A DNA stretch of 64,000 nucleotides from Planctomyces sp. (lineage in GTDB: Bacteria > Planctomycetota > Planctomycetia > Planctomycetales > Planctomycetaceae), in assembly GCA_016795105.1 (NCBI GenBank), contig JAEUIH010000018.1:42913-106912 (forward strand), given 5' to 3'. The notes below the pieces were generated by a model that saw only the letters and a list, made by a program, of their open reading frames with translations, was not told where the DNA came from and did no database searches. The translations under genes were made by a program, and so were the position numbers. Every line of letters begins with the position of its first letter. The first letter of the stretch is position 1. Of this stretch, positions 10,392 through 19,976 are shown one piece after another.

Positions 10392-10646
10392 CCCTTGTAT
10401 TTACCAGCAATCTGCAGGCTGTGTCCCTACAAACAATTCATCCAGTGCTCACTGCCATTGTGCGGTCAATTCCTCACTCTTTCCACTACTGCTCACTCAT
10501 TTCGATGATTGTCACGGACTTTCAGCTCTCAAAACAAAAGTCGTGTGAACTGGGGAAGGATGGTGAAGAAAGGAGACGTTTGTTGCCCTCTTTGATCCGG
10601 ATTCAAAATCTCCCGGAAAGTTGACGTTGCTTTTTTGCAACTCGCC

Positions 10647-13412
10647 TTATTTCTTCGGTCGTACCTTTGAACTGTTCTCCAATGGCAACGGGTCAGTCAT
10701 CGTTTCTGAAAGCTCAGCAATTGCCTTCTCAACCAACGGGTCGTCAGGAAAGAAGTACTGAAGCCGCATCAACTCATTCATCGCTTCATTCTCCTGACGA
10801 TTCAGCTCAAACAATGTGGCCAGGCGAAGTCCAAAATCGCGATCCTCCGGAGCATCAGCAACACATTGCTGAAGCCACCTGATGGAACTCTCAAGGCTGT
10901 CCCGGAGCTCCAGATGCTGAGAACGCTCCAGATTGTCTCGCCGGGTTCTATTGTCTCCCAGCTGGCTCCACTGCACGTCTGCACGCTTCCAGAGCTCCTC
11001 CGAAATTCGCTGGTCTCGGGCCGTTCGGGCAGCAACAACACTGTCGGCATAAGATTCAGGGCCGTACTTGCTCACCAGCGACCCTGAGCTCTCTGTCACC
11101 GGAATGTTCTCCAGGATCGGAATGCGAAATCGTTCTGAAACCGCCAGCGACCGTCGCAGACAGACCTCCGCAGTCTCCAGTTCGCCGAACGTGTGATAGA
11201 GAAACCCGGCCTGATAAAGCCTTCGTGCATCAGAAGGCATTACGAACATCAACTTGTGACTCAGCTCAGTTGCCAGTTTCTCATGTTTCAAAATTGCATC
11301 AATGTGAATTCTGTCGATGTAGAGATGAGGCTGCAGAGGCGTGACCGAGTCGGCCTGATCCAGTGAAACTCCCCACGGATGCCGATCGTAGACGGACTTG
11401 AGTACGCGTGAGAACTGAACAGACTCCGGTGTCGGAGGATGCAGCTGCTGCACTGCAACTCTCTGAGCTATCGCCGGTGGTGTTGATGCGTCCCAGAACT
11501 TCTCGAGTTCTCGGCCGTCCGGGGGATTCGCTCCGCTGAGTTCTCGAATCAAGGCCCAGCGAAAAATCGCTTCATCTGCCTGAACAAGTGAACTCAACCC
11601 CCGAAGGTCGTCTGGTCGATTGCGAATTGCAGCATCGAGTCGTGATCGCATCTCCGGCAGTGCATTCAGAAGCTCCGGAGTTGGCGATTTCAAAAGCAGT
11701 TTCTCAATGGGTATCGATGCAAAATTGACGGCAGTTGCGTGCCAGACGTCAGACATCAGCAACAGCAGACCCGCAAACACTGACAGCCGCAGAAGCCAGT
11801 TCAGGTAGCCCGGAAGTACAATGACGACCCAGGAGGTTTCAGCAAGGGTTTCAGCGGCAGAAGCATTGTGGCTCGAGCTGCTTCGAACCGTCTTTGTGGA
11901 TAAAGTCTTCGCCAATTCAGTCTTCGTAAGTGTTGAGATCATAACTCCTGTCAACAAAGCCAATGCAGCGGAGTTCGACGGATTCATAATCCCATAGTCG
12001 AAGACCGCAGAAATTGTCTGAGATGTCAGCAGCACGATCCCAATCAGGCCGCAGACAAACAGTCGATCCCCGTCTAATCCTCTCTGGCTCTTTGCAAGAA
12101 CACTCAGTCGAGCAGTCAGCTTCAGCAAAAGTCCGCCCATCAACAAACAAATCGCCAGTCCAAAAACTCCGGATTCCACAAGCCACTCAAGGTACTGGTT
12201 ATCCGCATTCATAAACCAGTTCTGCCAGTAGTGCCGCTGATAGGGAAGCGTCGACAAACGATATGCACCCTGCCCGGTTCCTAACAGCGGAAAATCAAGC
12301 ACGACTCCAAAGGTATCGGCCCAGTGCATCAATCGACCTGTCACGGCCGATGATGGATCGCGCAGAGTCCTGAGCTCAGAGACGGCAAGCGTATCGAGTT
12401 CCAGAAGTGTCATCAGGCCGGCCGTGAGCACTAACACCAGCGACACAGGAATCAACAGAATCAAAGACTGCTTCAGATTCATCCTGCTGAACACACAGAC
12501 CAGCGTGGATAGAATCGCGGCGATCATCCCGCCACGAGACATCGTTCCTATCGCTCCGGTGAGAATCACGATCACCGCCAACAGGACCAAAATCTGCAGA
12601 CTCGTCAGCTGAGCAAACCTTTGGAGTGCCTGATCAACGCCGGACCTGAGCTGGTCAAAGAGCGATGGAGTCCCAAAGGAATTTGAATACCCCAGTCGCT
12701 TAACCCGCCCAAATACCAGAATCATCAACGCTATTGCCGCACCAAGATGAATGCACAACCAGCCGGATGCATTGTTTGGATTTACGAATGGACCGAATCC
12801 GATGTTGTCACTGATTCGCAGCGATGCACCAATCACCGACCCTGGTTCACCATACATCTGCAGGATTCCGGCAACCGCGATCGCCGCTCCGTTGGCAGTC
12901 AGAACGACCAGAATCCCGATCAGACGTTTCCGATTAATCTCTGAATCCGCGATGATCGTCAGCAAAACCGCCAGTGATAACCACTGAACAACCTGCAGCC
13001 TTGTGTCTGCCGGACTGACAGATCGACTCACCAACCCGGCCTTTTCTGCTGATGCATTTTGCAACAGAGCGCCGCGATTCGATACATTCGCTGAGTGTTC
13101 CATGCCGATCTCGGGTGGCTGATAGATCGGAAGTAACTGAATCAGTCCAATTCCAGCCATCCCAACCAACACTACGCTCATCATCGGGAGGCCGCGGTTT
13201 CGTTCGCTCGCCAGAACTCGCCCCAACATCGCCAGTATGGCCGCCAGCACTGTGCCTGCCAGCAGGACCAGCCGAGCAACAGGCAATACTCCGCCAAGAA
13301 TCCATGGCAACGCACAAACTGTAAGCACAACTGCGCTTAGCGAAGCAGTTTCCAGCAGCTCCGAAATCCGCAAACGTCCACTGACTGATTCTTCGGACTT
13401 GCCGTGAACCAC
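10647..13412 (-). CDS. O-antigen ligase/polymerase family membrane protein with large soluble tail
   Basis: Polytopic protein of 921 residues. The first 560 or so hold about a dozen hydrophobic helices and the O-antigen ligase (Wzy/WaaL) pattern, including GTGQGAYRLS before a large loop and a conserved WLVESGVFGL. Such enzymes join or polymerise undecaprenyl-linked glycans on the outer face of the inner membrane. The final 350 or so residues are soluble and helical, with TPR-like stretches such as LYQAGFLYHTFGELETAEVC, unusual for plain ligases. I chose the GTG at 13412 because AGGAAGGGA lies just upstream. A TTG at 13445 would add 11 residues. Ligase versus polymerase cannot be settled by reading. 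Confidence 0.85.
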   Translation of the reverse strand: MVHGKSEESVSGRLRISELLETASLSAVVLTVCALPWILGGVLPVARLVLLAGTVLAAILAMLGRVLASERNRGLPMMSVVLVGMAGIGLIQLLPIYQPPEIGMEHSANVSNRGALLQNASAEKAGLVSRSVSPADTRLQVVQWLSLAVLLTIIADSEINRKRLIGILVVLTANGAAIAVAGILQMYGEPGSVIGASLRISDNIGFGPFVNPNNASGWLCIHLGAAIALMILVFGRVKRLGYSNSFGTPSLFDQLRSGVDQALQRFAQLTSLQILVLLAVIVILTGAIGTMSRGGMIAAILSTLVCVFSRMNLKQSLILLIPVSLVLVLTAGLMTLLELDTLAVSELRTLRDPSSAVTGRLMHWADTFGVVLDFPLLGTGQGAYRLSTLPYQRHYWQNWFMNADNQYLEWLVESGVFGLAICLLMGGLLLKLTARLSVLAKSQRGLDGDRLFVCGLIGIVLLTSQTISAVFDYGIMNPSNSAALALLTGVMISTLTKTELAKTLSTKTVRSSSSHNASAAETLAETSWVVIVLPGYLNWLLRLSVFAGLLLLMSDVWHATAVNFASIPIEKLLLKSPTPELLNALPEMRSRLDAAIRNRPDDLRGLSSLVQADEAIFRWALIRELSGANPPDGRELEKFWDASTPPAIAQRVAVQQLHPPTPESVQFSRVLKSVYDRHPWGVSLDQADSVTPLQPHLYIDRIHIDAILKHEKLATELSHKLMFVMPSDARRLYQAGFLYHTFGELETAEVCLRRSLAVSERFRIPILENIPVTESSGSLVSKYGPESYADSVVAARTARDQRISEELWKRADVQWSQLGDNRTRRDNLERSQHLELRDSLESSIRWLQQCVADAPEDRDFGLRLATLFELNRQENEAMNELMRLQYFFPDDPLVEKAIAELSETMTDPLPLENSSKVRPKK

Positions 13413-13480
13413 GCTGATTCCCTTCCTGCCATCGCAACACGGCAACGCAACACTCGTGCTGAATCGCCTCTGTCAGTCAC

Positions 13481-15013
13481 TCAGGCATGAACCTGCTGCG
13501 GTAACGTAAATACGGCTGACTTGCTCTTTGGCTTTCGCTCAGCCGCTTTCCGGAGTTTCAATTCTTCGATCAGACTCACCAACTGGTCTTCAAAGGGCCG
13601 GAGCCCCAGAATCAGCTCGCTCATCCACTCACAGATCGAACCTTCACCAATGGCTCCCACAACTCGAATCTGGCCAACCTTCATTCCTTCCACAACCAGC
13701 GGAATTTCAGATCGCCATGCATCGTGGTGTTCCAGTTTTGACTTGCGACGCCATGTGGCATGGTATTCCTCGCCAACCGATGGAACGTTGACCATCAGCT
13801 CCACACGGTCCATTTCAAACTGCTCCGCAAATGCAGTCAGTGTAATCCACAATTCTTCCCATTGATGATCTCCATGCATCCGCACCTGCTCGTCATGCAG
13901 TACTGGCCCGGCTGTCGTTGGACGCAGAACCATTGATCCGGCAAATCGTCGTACACGAGTTGTCAGCAATCGCAATTCAGCATGACCGAATGATCGCGTC
14001 GCCACAAGCAATGCAATTGCTGTGAGCACCCCGACCACGGCCAGAAATTCATTGTTCATCGCAGCGGCAAGCACCGCACCAATTCCAGTGATCGCACACA
14101 ACGTCCCAACGATCAACAAAAGCACACGACCGTTGGCTCCCTTCCGCTGCAGACAATGATGAATATGGCCCCGGTCCGTCGCGTAAATGCTCTGCCCCGT
14201 CAGCTTGCGACGAACAATGGCCATCGCAACGTCGAAAATCGGGATTGCCCAAATCGCCGTGGGCATAATCAGGGCAGCAGCCGTGTACTGCTTGATCGAG
14301 CACTTCAACGCCACACATCCCAACACCAGACCAATCAACATGCTTCCGGAATCACCAAGAAACATCCGAGCCGGTGGAAAATTGTAAATCAGGAATCCAC
14401 AGATCGTGCCAGCCAAAACCAGAGACATCATCAACCCGTCCGAGTGCCCCCCTGTGACATAGGTGACCGCCGCGACGGACAGACTCAAAACGATCCCCGT
14501 CGTACTCGCCAGCCCATCCACTCCGTCGATCAAATTGAGTGCATTCACAGCACCGAGGATCCAGAACAGCGTGACAATGGCAGATAAGTCCCCCAGCTCA
14601 ATCGTCACCCCAAACGCCTCGATTTGTTCAATCATGATGCCCGATGGCAACATCGCCAGAGCCACCACAAATTGACCAACAAGCTTCTGCCGACCCCGAA
14701 GACCAAATCGGTCGTCGATGACACCCAAAATGACAATCCCGGTCGATGCGGCCAACAGGCACAGCAGGAACCGAACTTCATCTGTATTGCGTGTCAAAAT
14801 GTCCGGAGAAAACACGATCGTAGCAAGAACTGCAATTATGCCAGCTATCAGGATTGTAGGACCACCTGTCAGCGGAACTGCCTTAGCATGCAGCTTTCGA
14901 TGCCCATCCGGATGGTCGATCACCCCAAGTCGCTGAGCAACCCGAGCAATCAACGGAGCCAGAACGACGCTCGATGCAAGTGCAACAACAAATGAAAGCA
15001 GACTGGGATTCAT
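13481..15013 (-). CDS. Undecaprenyl-phosphate sugar-1-phosphate transferase (WecA/MraY family) with C-terminal extension
   Basis: Polyprenyl-phosphate N-acetylhexosamine-1-phosphate transferase family member that starts glycan synthesis by loading the first sugar phosphate on undecaprenyl phosphate. About eleven membrane helices fill the first 350 residues. Motifs are VIDDRFG with the Asp100-Asp101 pair, NLIDGVDG (160-167), FLGDSG (218-223) and the DRGHIHH (280-286) typical of WecA/TagO rather than MraY. A cytoplasmic tail of about 150 residues (360-510) is longer than in E. coli WecA and unrecognised. It is the most upstream minus-strand gene of the glycan cluster, 68 bases before the ligase. 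Confidence 0.9.
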   Translation of the reverse strand: MNPSLLSFVVALASSVVLAPLIARVAQRLGVIDHPDGHRKLHAKAVPLTGGPTILIAGIIAVLATIVFSPDILTRNTDEVRFLLCLLAASTGIVILGVIDDRFGLRGRQKLVGQFVVALAMLPSGIMIEQIEAFGVTIELGDLSAIVTLFWILGAVNALNLIDGVDGLASTTGIVLSLSVAAVTYVTGGHSDGLMMSLVLAGTICGFLIYNFPPARMFLGDSGSMLIGLVLGCVALKCSIKQYTAAALIMPTAIWAIPIFDVAMAIVRRKLTGQSIYATDRGHIHHCLQRKGANGRVLLLIVGTLCAITGIGAVLAAAMNNEFLAVVGVLTAIALLVATRSFGHAELRLLTTRVRRFAGSMVLRPTTAGPVLHDEQVRMHGDHQWEELWITLTAFAEQFEMDRVELMVNVPSVGEEYHATWRRKSKLEHHDAWRSEIPLVVEGMKVGQIRVVGAIGEGSICEWMSELILGLRPFEDQLVSLIEELKLRKAAERKPKSKSAVFTLPQQVHA

Positions 15014-15424
15014 TAGGGAATCAGTACAGCTAGTTGAAAAACAAGGTGTATCAGACAGGCTGAAACAGGAGTTCCGAGAGGAACATGTGATACTGGGAAA
15101 GGAGAGTCAGCAATTCCGATGCCATCCTCACCAACGGAATCCCAAAATGATGGTGACGCAGCGCAACCTGTTGCAAGCATTCATTCATTGAATCTGTGAA
15201 AACACACCCAATGTTCACACATCCCGCAATTGGTGTATCCTTTTCGATTCATGAGAACGCAACACGTTGCCAAAAGTGCACAGATTCGCAGCAGAAATGC
15301 TTGACGAAGTTGGTTTTCCCAACCTCTGTGGCACCCTCGACTCAGAGATAGTGTCGATTTTTCCCCGTGAACTCTCTAAAAGACGCACCTTCACGATTTT
15401 CAATGCTTCCACAGGATTCAGGAA
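15014..15424. other. Divergent intergenic region, no gene seen
   Basis: About 410 bases between the divergent starts of the WecA-like gene and cysH. A small hairpin GTTGG-TTTTC-CCAAC occurs at 15309-15323 about 100 bases before cysH. A TTGACG at 15301-15306 has no matching -10 box. I see no riboswitch or credible coding frame. Confidence 0.35.
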
Positions 15425-16216
15425 ATGCCACGGCTCAGTCAGGCAGACCTTATTCAACTCAACCGCACTTTTGACGATCGAACCCCTCAGGAACTCCTCC
15501 TGTGGGCAAATTCAATCTTCGGCGATCGAGTCGCTGCCCTCACGTCCATGCAGGAATCCGGGAATGTGATCTGCCACATGCTCCACGCCACCCCAGTTCA
15601 CATGCCACTCGTGTTTGTGGATACTGGAGTCCTGTTTCAGGAGACGCTCGATACCCGAGATCGACTAATGGCTGCGTATGGTTTGAATATCACCACCTTG
15701 CAGCCAAAGCTCTCTATGGAAGAACAAACCAGTCAATATGGCGTGCTCTACCTCAGCCCCGAAGGTCAGAAACAGTGCTGCGAAATGCGAAAGTCAGAGC
15801 CGCTGGATGCGATTAAGGGCCAGTACGACGCTCTCATCGGCAGCCTGAGGCGGGCAGATGGTGGCCGACGAGAAAGTTGCCCAATCCTGGCTGTGGATAC
15901 TCGTCTCAATGTCCTTCGCATTAATCCGCTTGCAAATTTTACAAACGAGCAAATGGAGGAATACATCGAAAAAAACAATGTCATCCTCAATCCGCTCCAT
16001 AAACAAGGCTTCTCAACGATCGGCTGCAATCGCTGCACCACTCCGGTTCTGCCTGGAGAGCCCAAACGCGCAGGACGATGGCGTCACCTTGGGCCATGGT
16101 CCGTTTACTGCGGGATAAACCCAACGGACCTGGATCCGGAGCGGAGCCCAGCCGTTGACTTCTCCCAGGACCTCATCGATCGAATCCTAGGGCGGTCAAC
16201 GGACTTCATGATCTGA
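15425..16216 (+). CDS. cysH: Phosphoadenylyl/adenylyl-sulfate reductase with Fe-S cysteines
   Basis: Reduces APS or PAPS to sulfite in assimilatory sulfate reduction. The protein has 263 residues. Family landmarks are [14 protein letters not shown] (67-79), the arginine-rich LRRADGGRR loop (141-149), a Cys118-Cys119 pair and Cys201-x-x-Cys204. The CC...CxxC set ligates a 4Fe-4S cluster and marks the APS-reductase type. The C-terminal nucleophile motif, normally ECGLH, appears as YCGIN (228-232): Cys229 is kept while the flanking Glu and His are lost. AGGAA directly abuts the ATG at 15425. No other sulfate-assimilation gene is nearby, and a strong terminator follows. Confidence 0.88.
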   Translation: MPRLSQADLIQLNRTFDDRTPQELLLWANSIFGDRVAALTSMQESGNVICHMLHATPVHMPLVFVDTGVLFQETLDTRDRLMAAYGLNITTLQPKLSMEEQTSQYGVLYLSPEGQKQCCEMRKSEPLDAIKGQYDALIGSLRRADGGRRESCPILAVDTRLNVLRINPLANFTNEQMEEYIEKNNVILNPLHKQGFSTIGCNRCTTPVLPGEPKRAGRWRHLGPWSVYCGINPTDLDPERSPAVDFSQDLIDRILGRSTDFMI

Positions 16217-16251
16217 CGGCATCCGGTCATTCATACAAACAGAAAACAAAG

Positions 16252-16284
16252 AGGCCCCATCGTCTGCGACAGTCGATGGGGCCT
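16252..16284. terminator. Bidirectional intrinsic terminator between cysH and DUF1598 gene
   Basis: Perfect 11-base arms AGGCCCCATCG (16252-16262) and CGATGGGGCCT (16274-16284), with an inner CTG/CAG continuation. TTTTT follows on the plus side, and an A-rich run precedes it, which gives U-rich sequence for minus-strand transcripts. It lies between convergent gene ends. Confidence 0.85.
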
Positions 16285-16332
16285 TTTTAATTCGGTTCAA
16301 CAGCAGTTCCGCTCAAAGTGCAGAACTCTGAA

Positions 16333-18024
16333 TTATCGCTGAGCAGCGTCCCACCACCAGCGTGACGCGTCATGTCCAATCGGATTGGCCTTCAAGGCGT
16401 CTGCTTCAACGTCTTCCGATGTAACGAAGACTTTGCCGTCTCGAACGACACTCTTCAGATCGCCGCGAACGCCGCCCGCAACCTGTATGACTACGTCTCC
16501 GCCCGAATAGACTCGGCTCGCAGCAGCAGTCATCAGTTCTTTTGGAACATCGACCTGAGCTGTGGCAAAATCGCCCGTTGAAGAAAATGTCTCAGGCTTC
16601 CAGTTTGCTCCGCGATGGATTCGATTCGAATCAAGGAGTGCAGAAACCAATGCAAGGTCGAAGATATTCTGCAGGTCAGCAAACACCATGTCTTCCGCAG
16701 CAAGTGCAGGAAGGTGTTCTGTGAAGAGTCGAGCAAATTCCGCGTTCGGACGATCGGCTCGTCCGGTGGCTTCTCGCTCTCCGTCTGCCTTCAGAATCTG
16801 ATTCTCTGACTGACACTGAACCGCTCGCCCGTTGAACTCAAACGCTGTTTTGTCGGCTGATACTTCGATCGAATCGTAACCAACCGTCATCCACCAGCGA
16901 AGAGCTTCTGTGGATCCGCCCTGTCGACGTTCTGATCGAGTCAGAATGTCAAAATAGCTCTTCATCCCGCTCACGCCTTCGCGTTCACCAATCCCAATCT
17001 GCTTCATCCGATAGTCAGCATCGACGATGACCGACGCGATTCGCGAATCAAACGGAAGACCTTTCACGATCACATTCTGCATCCCCAGCGTTTCTTCAAG
17101 CTTGTTGGCCCAGGCCTGAGCAGTTCGAGCAGAAAGATCACTGCGGTTCTTCGATACATAGTCGTTCAGAGCCTTCACCTGGCCCTGCTTTGGATCAATT
17201 GAACACATAAAGAAACCGGACCCGTCACGCGAGAACGTGCGAGTCAGAGTCACCAGGTCGTCCAGCTGCAACGTCGGTCGGTGTATCGTCTCAGAGATAT
17301 TTCGACCGCTGTCATCTGCTGTCCACTTGCCGGCGGGACCACCGATCACAACATCTCCGGTCTCCGGGAATACAAACAAATATCGGACCTCAGAAACACC
17401 AGCCATGTTCAGGACATCTGCCGGAATTTCTTTCCCCTGTTCCAGCAAAGTCTGGACATGCTTTTCAAGACGATTCAGGGAAATCAAACGCATCTCTGAT
17501 GCGACATTGACGTCAACATTTGGATTCGCAGTTCGAGCAATCGCCGCTGCTGAGAGCAGTCGCGAGTCGTCCAGAGACATTGAAATCGTAGCCATCAGGG
17601 CTGGACTGCCGACAAATACTCCCTGTGAGAACTCCGTGATTCGTCCACCTTCCTGGTCCACCTCAAACCAACGGGCAGGAGGAGCGGTGTTGTCCTGAAT
17701 CAGGTTGATCAAGTCATCGGAAAACATCAGGCTTCCACCACCGGTCTCGATCTTTGATCGTTCCGATCGAGCCTGTTCCGCCACTCGGTCATTTCCAGTC
17801 GCGGTTGCAGCGTCTTCCAGAAGCTTTGCAGCTGTCAGAAAGTCACCTTTTTCCGCAGCAGTTCGAGCATCTACACGGAGCTGTTGAGCTCGAACCATGG
17901 TCTCAAGGCTCACCGGTGAGACACTCGTCCCACCGTCCTCAGAGCCACCCAAAGCGACTCCTGTCAGCAATGCGAAGCTGCAAAGCAATCGCAGGCCGAG
18001 CTTCAGATTTCCTGACGACGCCAT
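16333..18024 (-). CDS. Secreted DUF1598-type planctomycete protein
   Basis: Protein of unknown function, 563 residues from the ATG at 18024, which has GAGGAG seven bases upstream. It begins with a signal peptide (hydrophobic core LLCSFALLTGVAL, likely cut near GG-SEDGG), so it should be exported. In-frame ATGs at 18066 and 18072 would add a 14-16 residue basic N-region. The text from about residue 110 on (SLMFSDDLINLIQDN..., IMPLFVFPETGDVVIGGPA-like region) resembles what I recall of the DUF1598 family, found mainly in planctomycetes. It is convergent with cysH and divergent from mutM. Nothing indicates a catalytic role. Confidence 0.72.
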   Translation of the reverse strand: MASSGNLKLGLRLLCSFALLTGVALGGSEDGGTSVSPVSLETMVRAQQLRVDARTAAEKGDFLTAAKLLEDAATATGNDRVAEQARSERSKIETGGGSLMFSDDLINLIQDNTAPPARWFEVDQEGGRITEFSQGVFVGSPALMATISMSLDDSRLLSAAAIARTANPNVDVNVASEMRLISLNRLEKHVQTLLEQGKEIPADVLNMAGVSEVRYLFVFPETGDVVIGGPAGKWTADDSGRNISETIHRPTLQLDDLVTLTRTFSRDGSGFFMCSIDPKQGQVKALNDYVSKNRSDLSARTAQAWANKLEETLGMQNVIVKGLPFDSRIASVIVDADYRMKQIGIGEREGVSGMKSYFDILTRSERRQGGSTEALRWWMTVGYDSIEVSADKTAFEFNGRAVQCQSENQILKADGEREATGRADRPNAEFARLFTEHLPALAAEDMVFADLQNIFDLALVSALLDSNRIHRGANWKPETFSSTGDFATAQVDVPKELMTAAASRVYSGGDVVIQVAGGVRGDLKSVVRDGKVFVTSEDVEADALKANPIGHDASRWWWDAAQR

Positions 18025-18336
18025 CTGAAAACTCCTCTGGCAGACTTCCCGGACGAGCGAACGCATCTGCATAACCTCACAACTGAACCACAGAAATCGA
18101 GCCCATGACCGACGGGCGCGCAGCTTAAACGCCTTGCTTACCCTCTAGAATCGTCGCTGAAGCGTGCAGCGTCAAGAAGATTCCTCTAATTCCCCGACAC
18201 ACGCATTTTTTGCATTTATCGCAATTTTCCGGTCGAATGGAATTTTCCTGTCAGTCCGCCAGGATTTAACGACTCGAACGATTCTACCGACGTTCTCCCC
18301 ACCCCGGCGGTTCCTCTTTGACTAAAGCCACTCCCT

Positions 18337-19215
18337 ATGCCAGAACTGCCCGAAGTTGAGACCATGGTTCGAGGAATCCGTCCGGTTGCGACCGGGGCCG
18401 TCGTTTCACGAGTCGAATTCTGTCGCTGTACTCGAAGGCCAATTCCCGTCATTCCGGATCGGAGGTTGTTTCGAAAAGGGATCGAAGGCCTGACCATTTC
18501 CGAAGTGACCAGAGTTGCAAAGCGAATATGCATAATACTTTACAACAACAAACACCACTCCGCGAATGCACGTCCTTCTGCCATTCCAATCGCCGGTATA
18601 GTCGTCATTGAACCCAGAATGACGGGCCTGCTGCTGACAGCCGACCCACCCACAACCGCTCACAGGCGTGTCTGCTTCCACCTGAATCAGAATTCAACTC
18701 CTTCCGCCTTCGAATTCTGGGATCGTCGAGGACTTGGAACTCTGACTCTAATGACACCCGAACAGTTCGATGACCTCAAACAGCGAATCGGCCGCGATGC
18801 ATTGGAAATTTCCGTTCAGGAAATCGCCGTTTTTTGCCATCGTACTGCCCGACCCATTAAGGTCGTGCTCCTTGATCAGTCACTCATCGGAGGGATCGGA
18901 AACCTCTACGCCAGTGAAATCCTGTTCAGAGCCGCCGTGTCGCCTGAACGGCCTGCCAATTCCCTGTCCGATCAGGAAATTCACAGGATCCAACAGGAGA
19001 TACAGACCGTATTGCTGGATGCCATTGACAACGAAGGCTCAACACTCGGTGATGGCACCTACAGAACCGCTTTGAATCAGGAGGGCGGCTTTCAGAATCA
19101 CCACCTCGTCTATGACAAAGAAGGATGTCTCTGCTCTCGTTGTCAACGTCAGGTGATTCAAAGGATCGTCCAGGCTCAGCGATCCACGTTCTTCTGTTCC
19201 CATTGTCAGAGATAA
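18337..19215 (+). CDS. mutM: Formamidopyrimidine-DNA glycosylase
   Basis: Base-excision repair enzyme that removes 8-oxoguanine and formamidopyrimidines and nicks the strand by beta/delta elimination. The mature N-terminus PELPEVE provides the catalytic proline and Glu3, Lys62 in RVAKR corresponds to the conserved lysine, and a C-terminal zinc finger uses Cys266, Cys269, Cys287 and Cys290 with Arg282 in QRSTFFC. It has 292 residues, about 20 longer than E. coli Fpg. The extra length falls near residues 70-82 and 98-106. Its stop is 20 bases from the convergent hypothetical gene. Confidence 0.95.
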   Translation: MPELPEVETMVRGIRPVATGAVVSRVEFCRCTRRPIPVIPDRRLFRKGIEGLTISEVTRVAKRICIILYNNKHHSANARPSAIPIAGIVVIEPRMTGLLLTADPPTTAHRRVCFHLNQNSTPSAFEFWDRRGLGTLTLMTPEQFDDLKQRIGRDALEISVQEIAVFCHRTARPIKVVLLDQSLIGGIGNLYASEILFRAAVSPERPANSLSDQEIHRIQQEIQTVLLDAIDNEGSTLGDGTYRTALNQEGGFQNHHLVYDKEGCLCSRCQRQVIQRIVQAQRSTFFCSHCQR

Positions 19216-19235
19216 ACGCAGCAATAGATGGCTGC

Positions 19236-19679
19236 TTACCACAAGTCTTCAATCACACCGTGCGTCGTGTGCATTACGCGGCCCGGACCTGCCCAAACCG
19301 GAGGCTTCGCCAGAATTCGCAGCCAAACCTGATGTCCGCGTGCAATTCCTTCAAATGACAGGTGGTTGCCTAGATCATCGTCTTCTGCAATGGCTTCTGC
19401 CTGCCAGTAACTCGTCGGTTCGCTGTCGAACGCAGCTTTCACAAGGTTGATATCCACTTGTGTCCCCGTCGGAATCCGGCGCCCGTCCGCAGGTCCGCCA
19501 ACAAGCTCTGTGTTTGATACGAACAACGACACTTCCCAGACATCCAGTGCGTCGTCAAAGTAGAAATGACAGCCAATTGGCGCAAGCGATTCATGATCAA
19601 CAAATCCTCGTGAGGCATCGTTGATGAACCAGCGCAGCCAGGACGGCGGTCCACCCGGAGTCAGGTTGTTCTGTGTCAT
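19236..19679 (-). CDS. Conserved-looking hypothetical protein, 147 aa
   Basis: Not recognised. A compact soluble protein without signal peptide or membrane helix, rich in Trp and acidic residues (PSWLRWFINDASRGFVDH near the N-terminus, an EDDDLGNHLSFEG stretch later). It reads as a single beta-rich domain. The ATG at 19679 gives a clean frame with codon use like its neighbours, and it fills most of the space between mutM and the next plus-strand gene. It is probably a real lineage-restricted gene. Function unknown. Confidence 0.65.
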   Translation of the reverse strand: MTQNNLTPGGPPSWLRWFINDASRGFVDHESLAPIGCHFYFDDALDVWEVSLFVSNTELVGGPADGRRIPTGTQVDINLVKAAFDSEPTSYWQAEAIAEDDDLGNHLSFEGIARGHQVWLRILAKPPVWAGPGRVMHTTHGVIEDLW

Positions 19680-19882
19680 GAGTAAACTCGGCTCGCGATT
19701 GAAGGAATGCTCTGTGGACGATTGCTGGTTACAAAAAACTCGCGAGACAATGGTGGGAATTCAGGGCAGGAAAACTTCTCTCAGAGCCATAACCAACGGG
19801 GAATTCAGTGCTCACAACCCTCACGGAGCAAAACCCGCGCCGTGACGCGTCTCCCTTACGCCACAGCCTGATTCTGCAATTC

Positions 19883-19912
19883 TTTACAGAAATCCAGCCC
19901 GGTTTGTTTAAT
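19883..19912 (+). promoter_or_regulatory. Candidate sigma-70 promoter for the 19977 gene
   Basis: TTTACA at 19883-19888 and TTTAAT at 19907-19912 are spaced by 18 bases, each one base off consensus. Transcription would start near 19919, leaving a leader of about 58 bases with GAGG nine bases before the ATG. Confidence 0.45.
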
Positions 19913-19976
19913 TCCCTTTACACTTTGGCGTTTCAACCTGAGAACTTTTTGCAACATCCAGTTGAGGTCTGCTGTC

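Noticed and set aside
15301..15306. TTGACG as a -35 box for cysH
   Set aside because: No -10-like hexamer follows at 15-19 bases.
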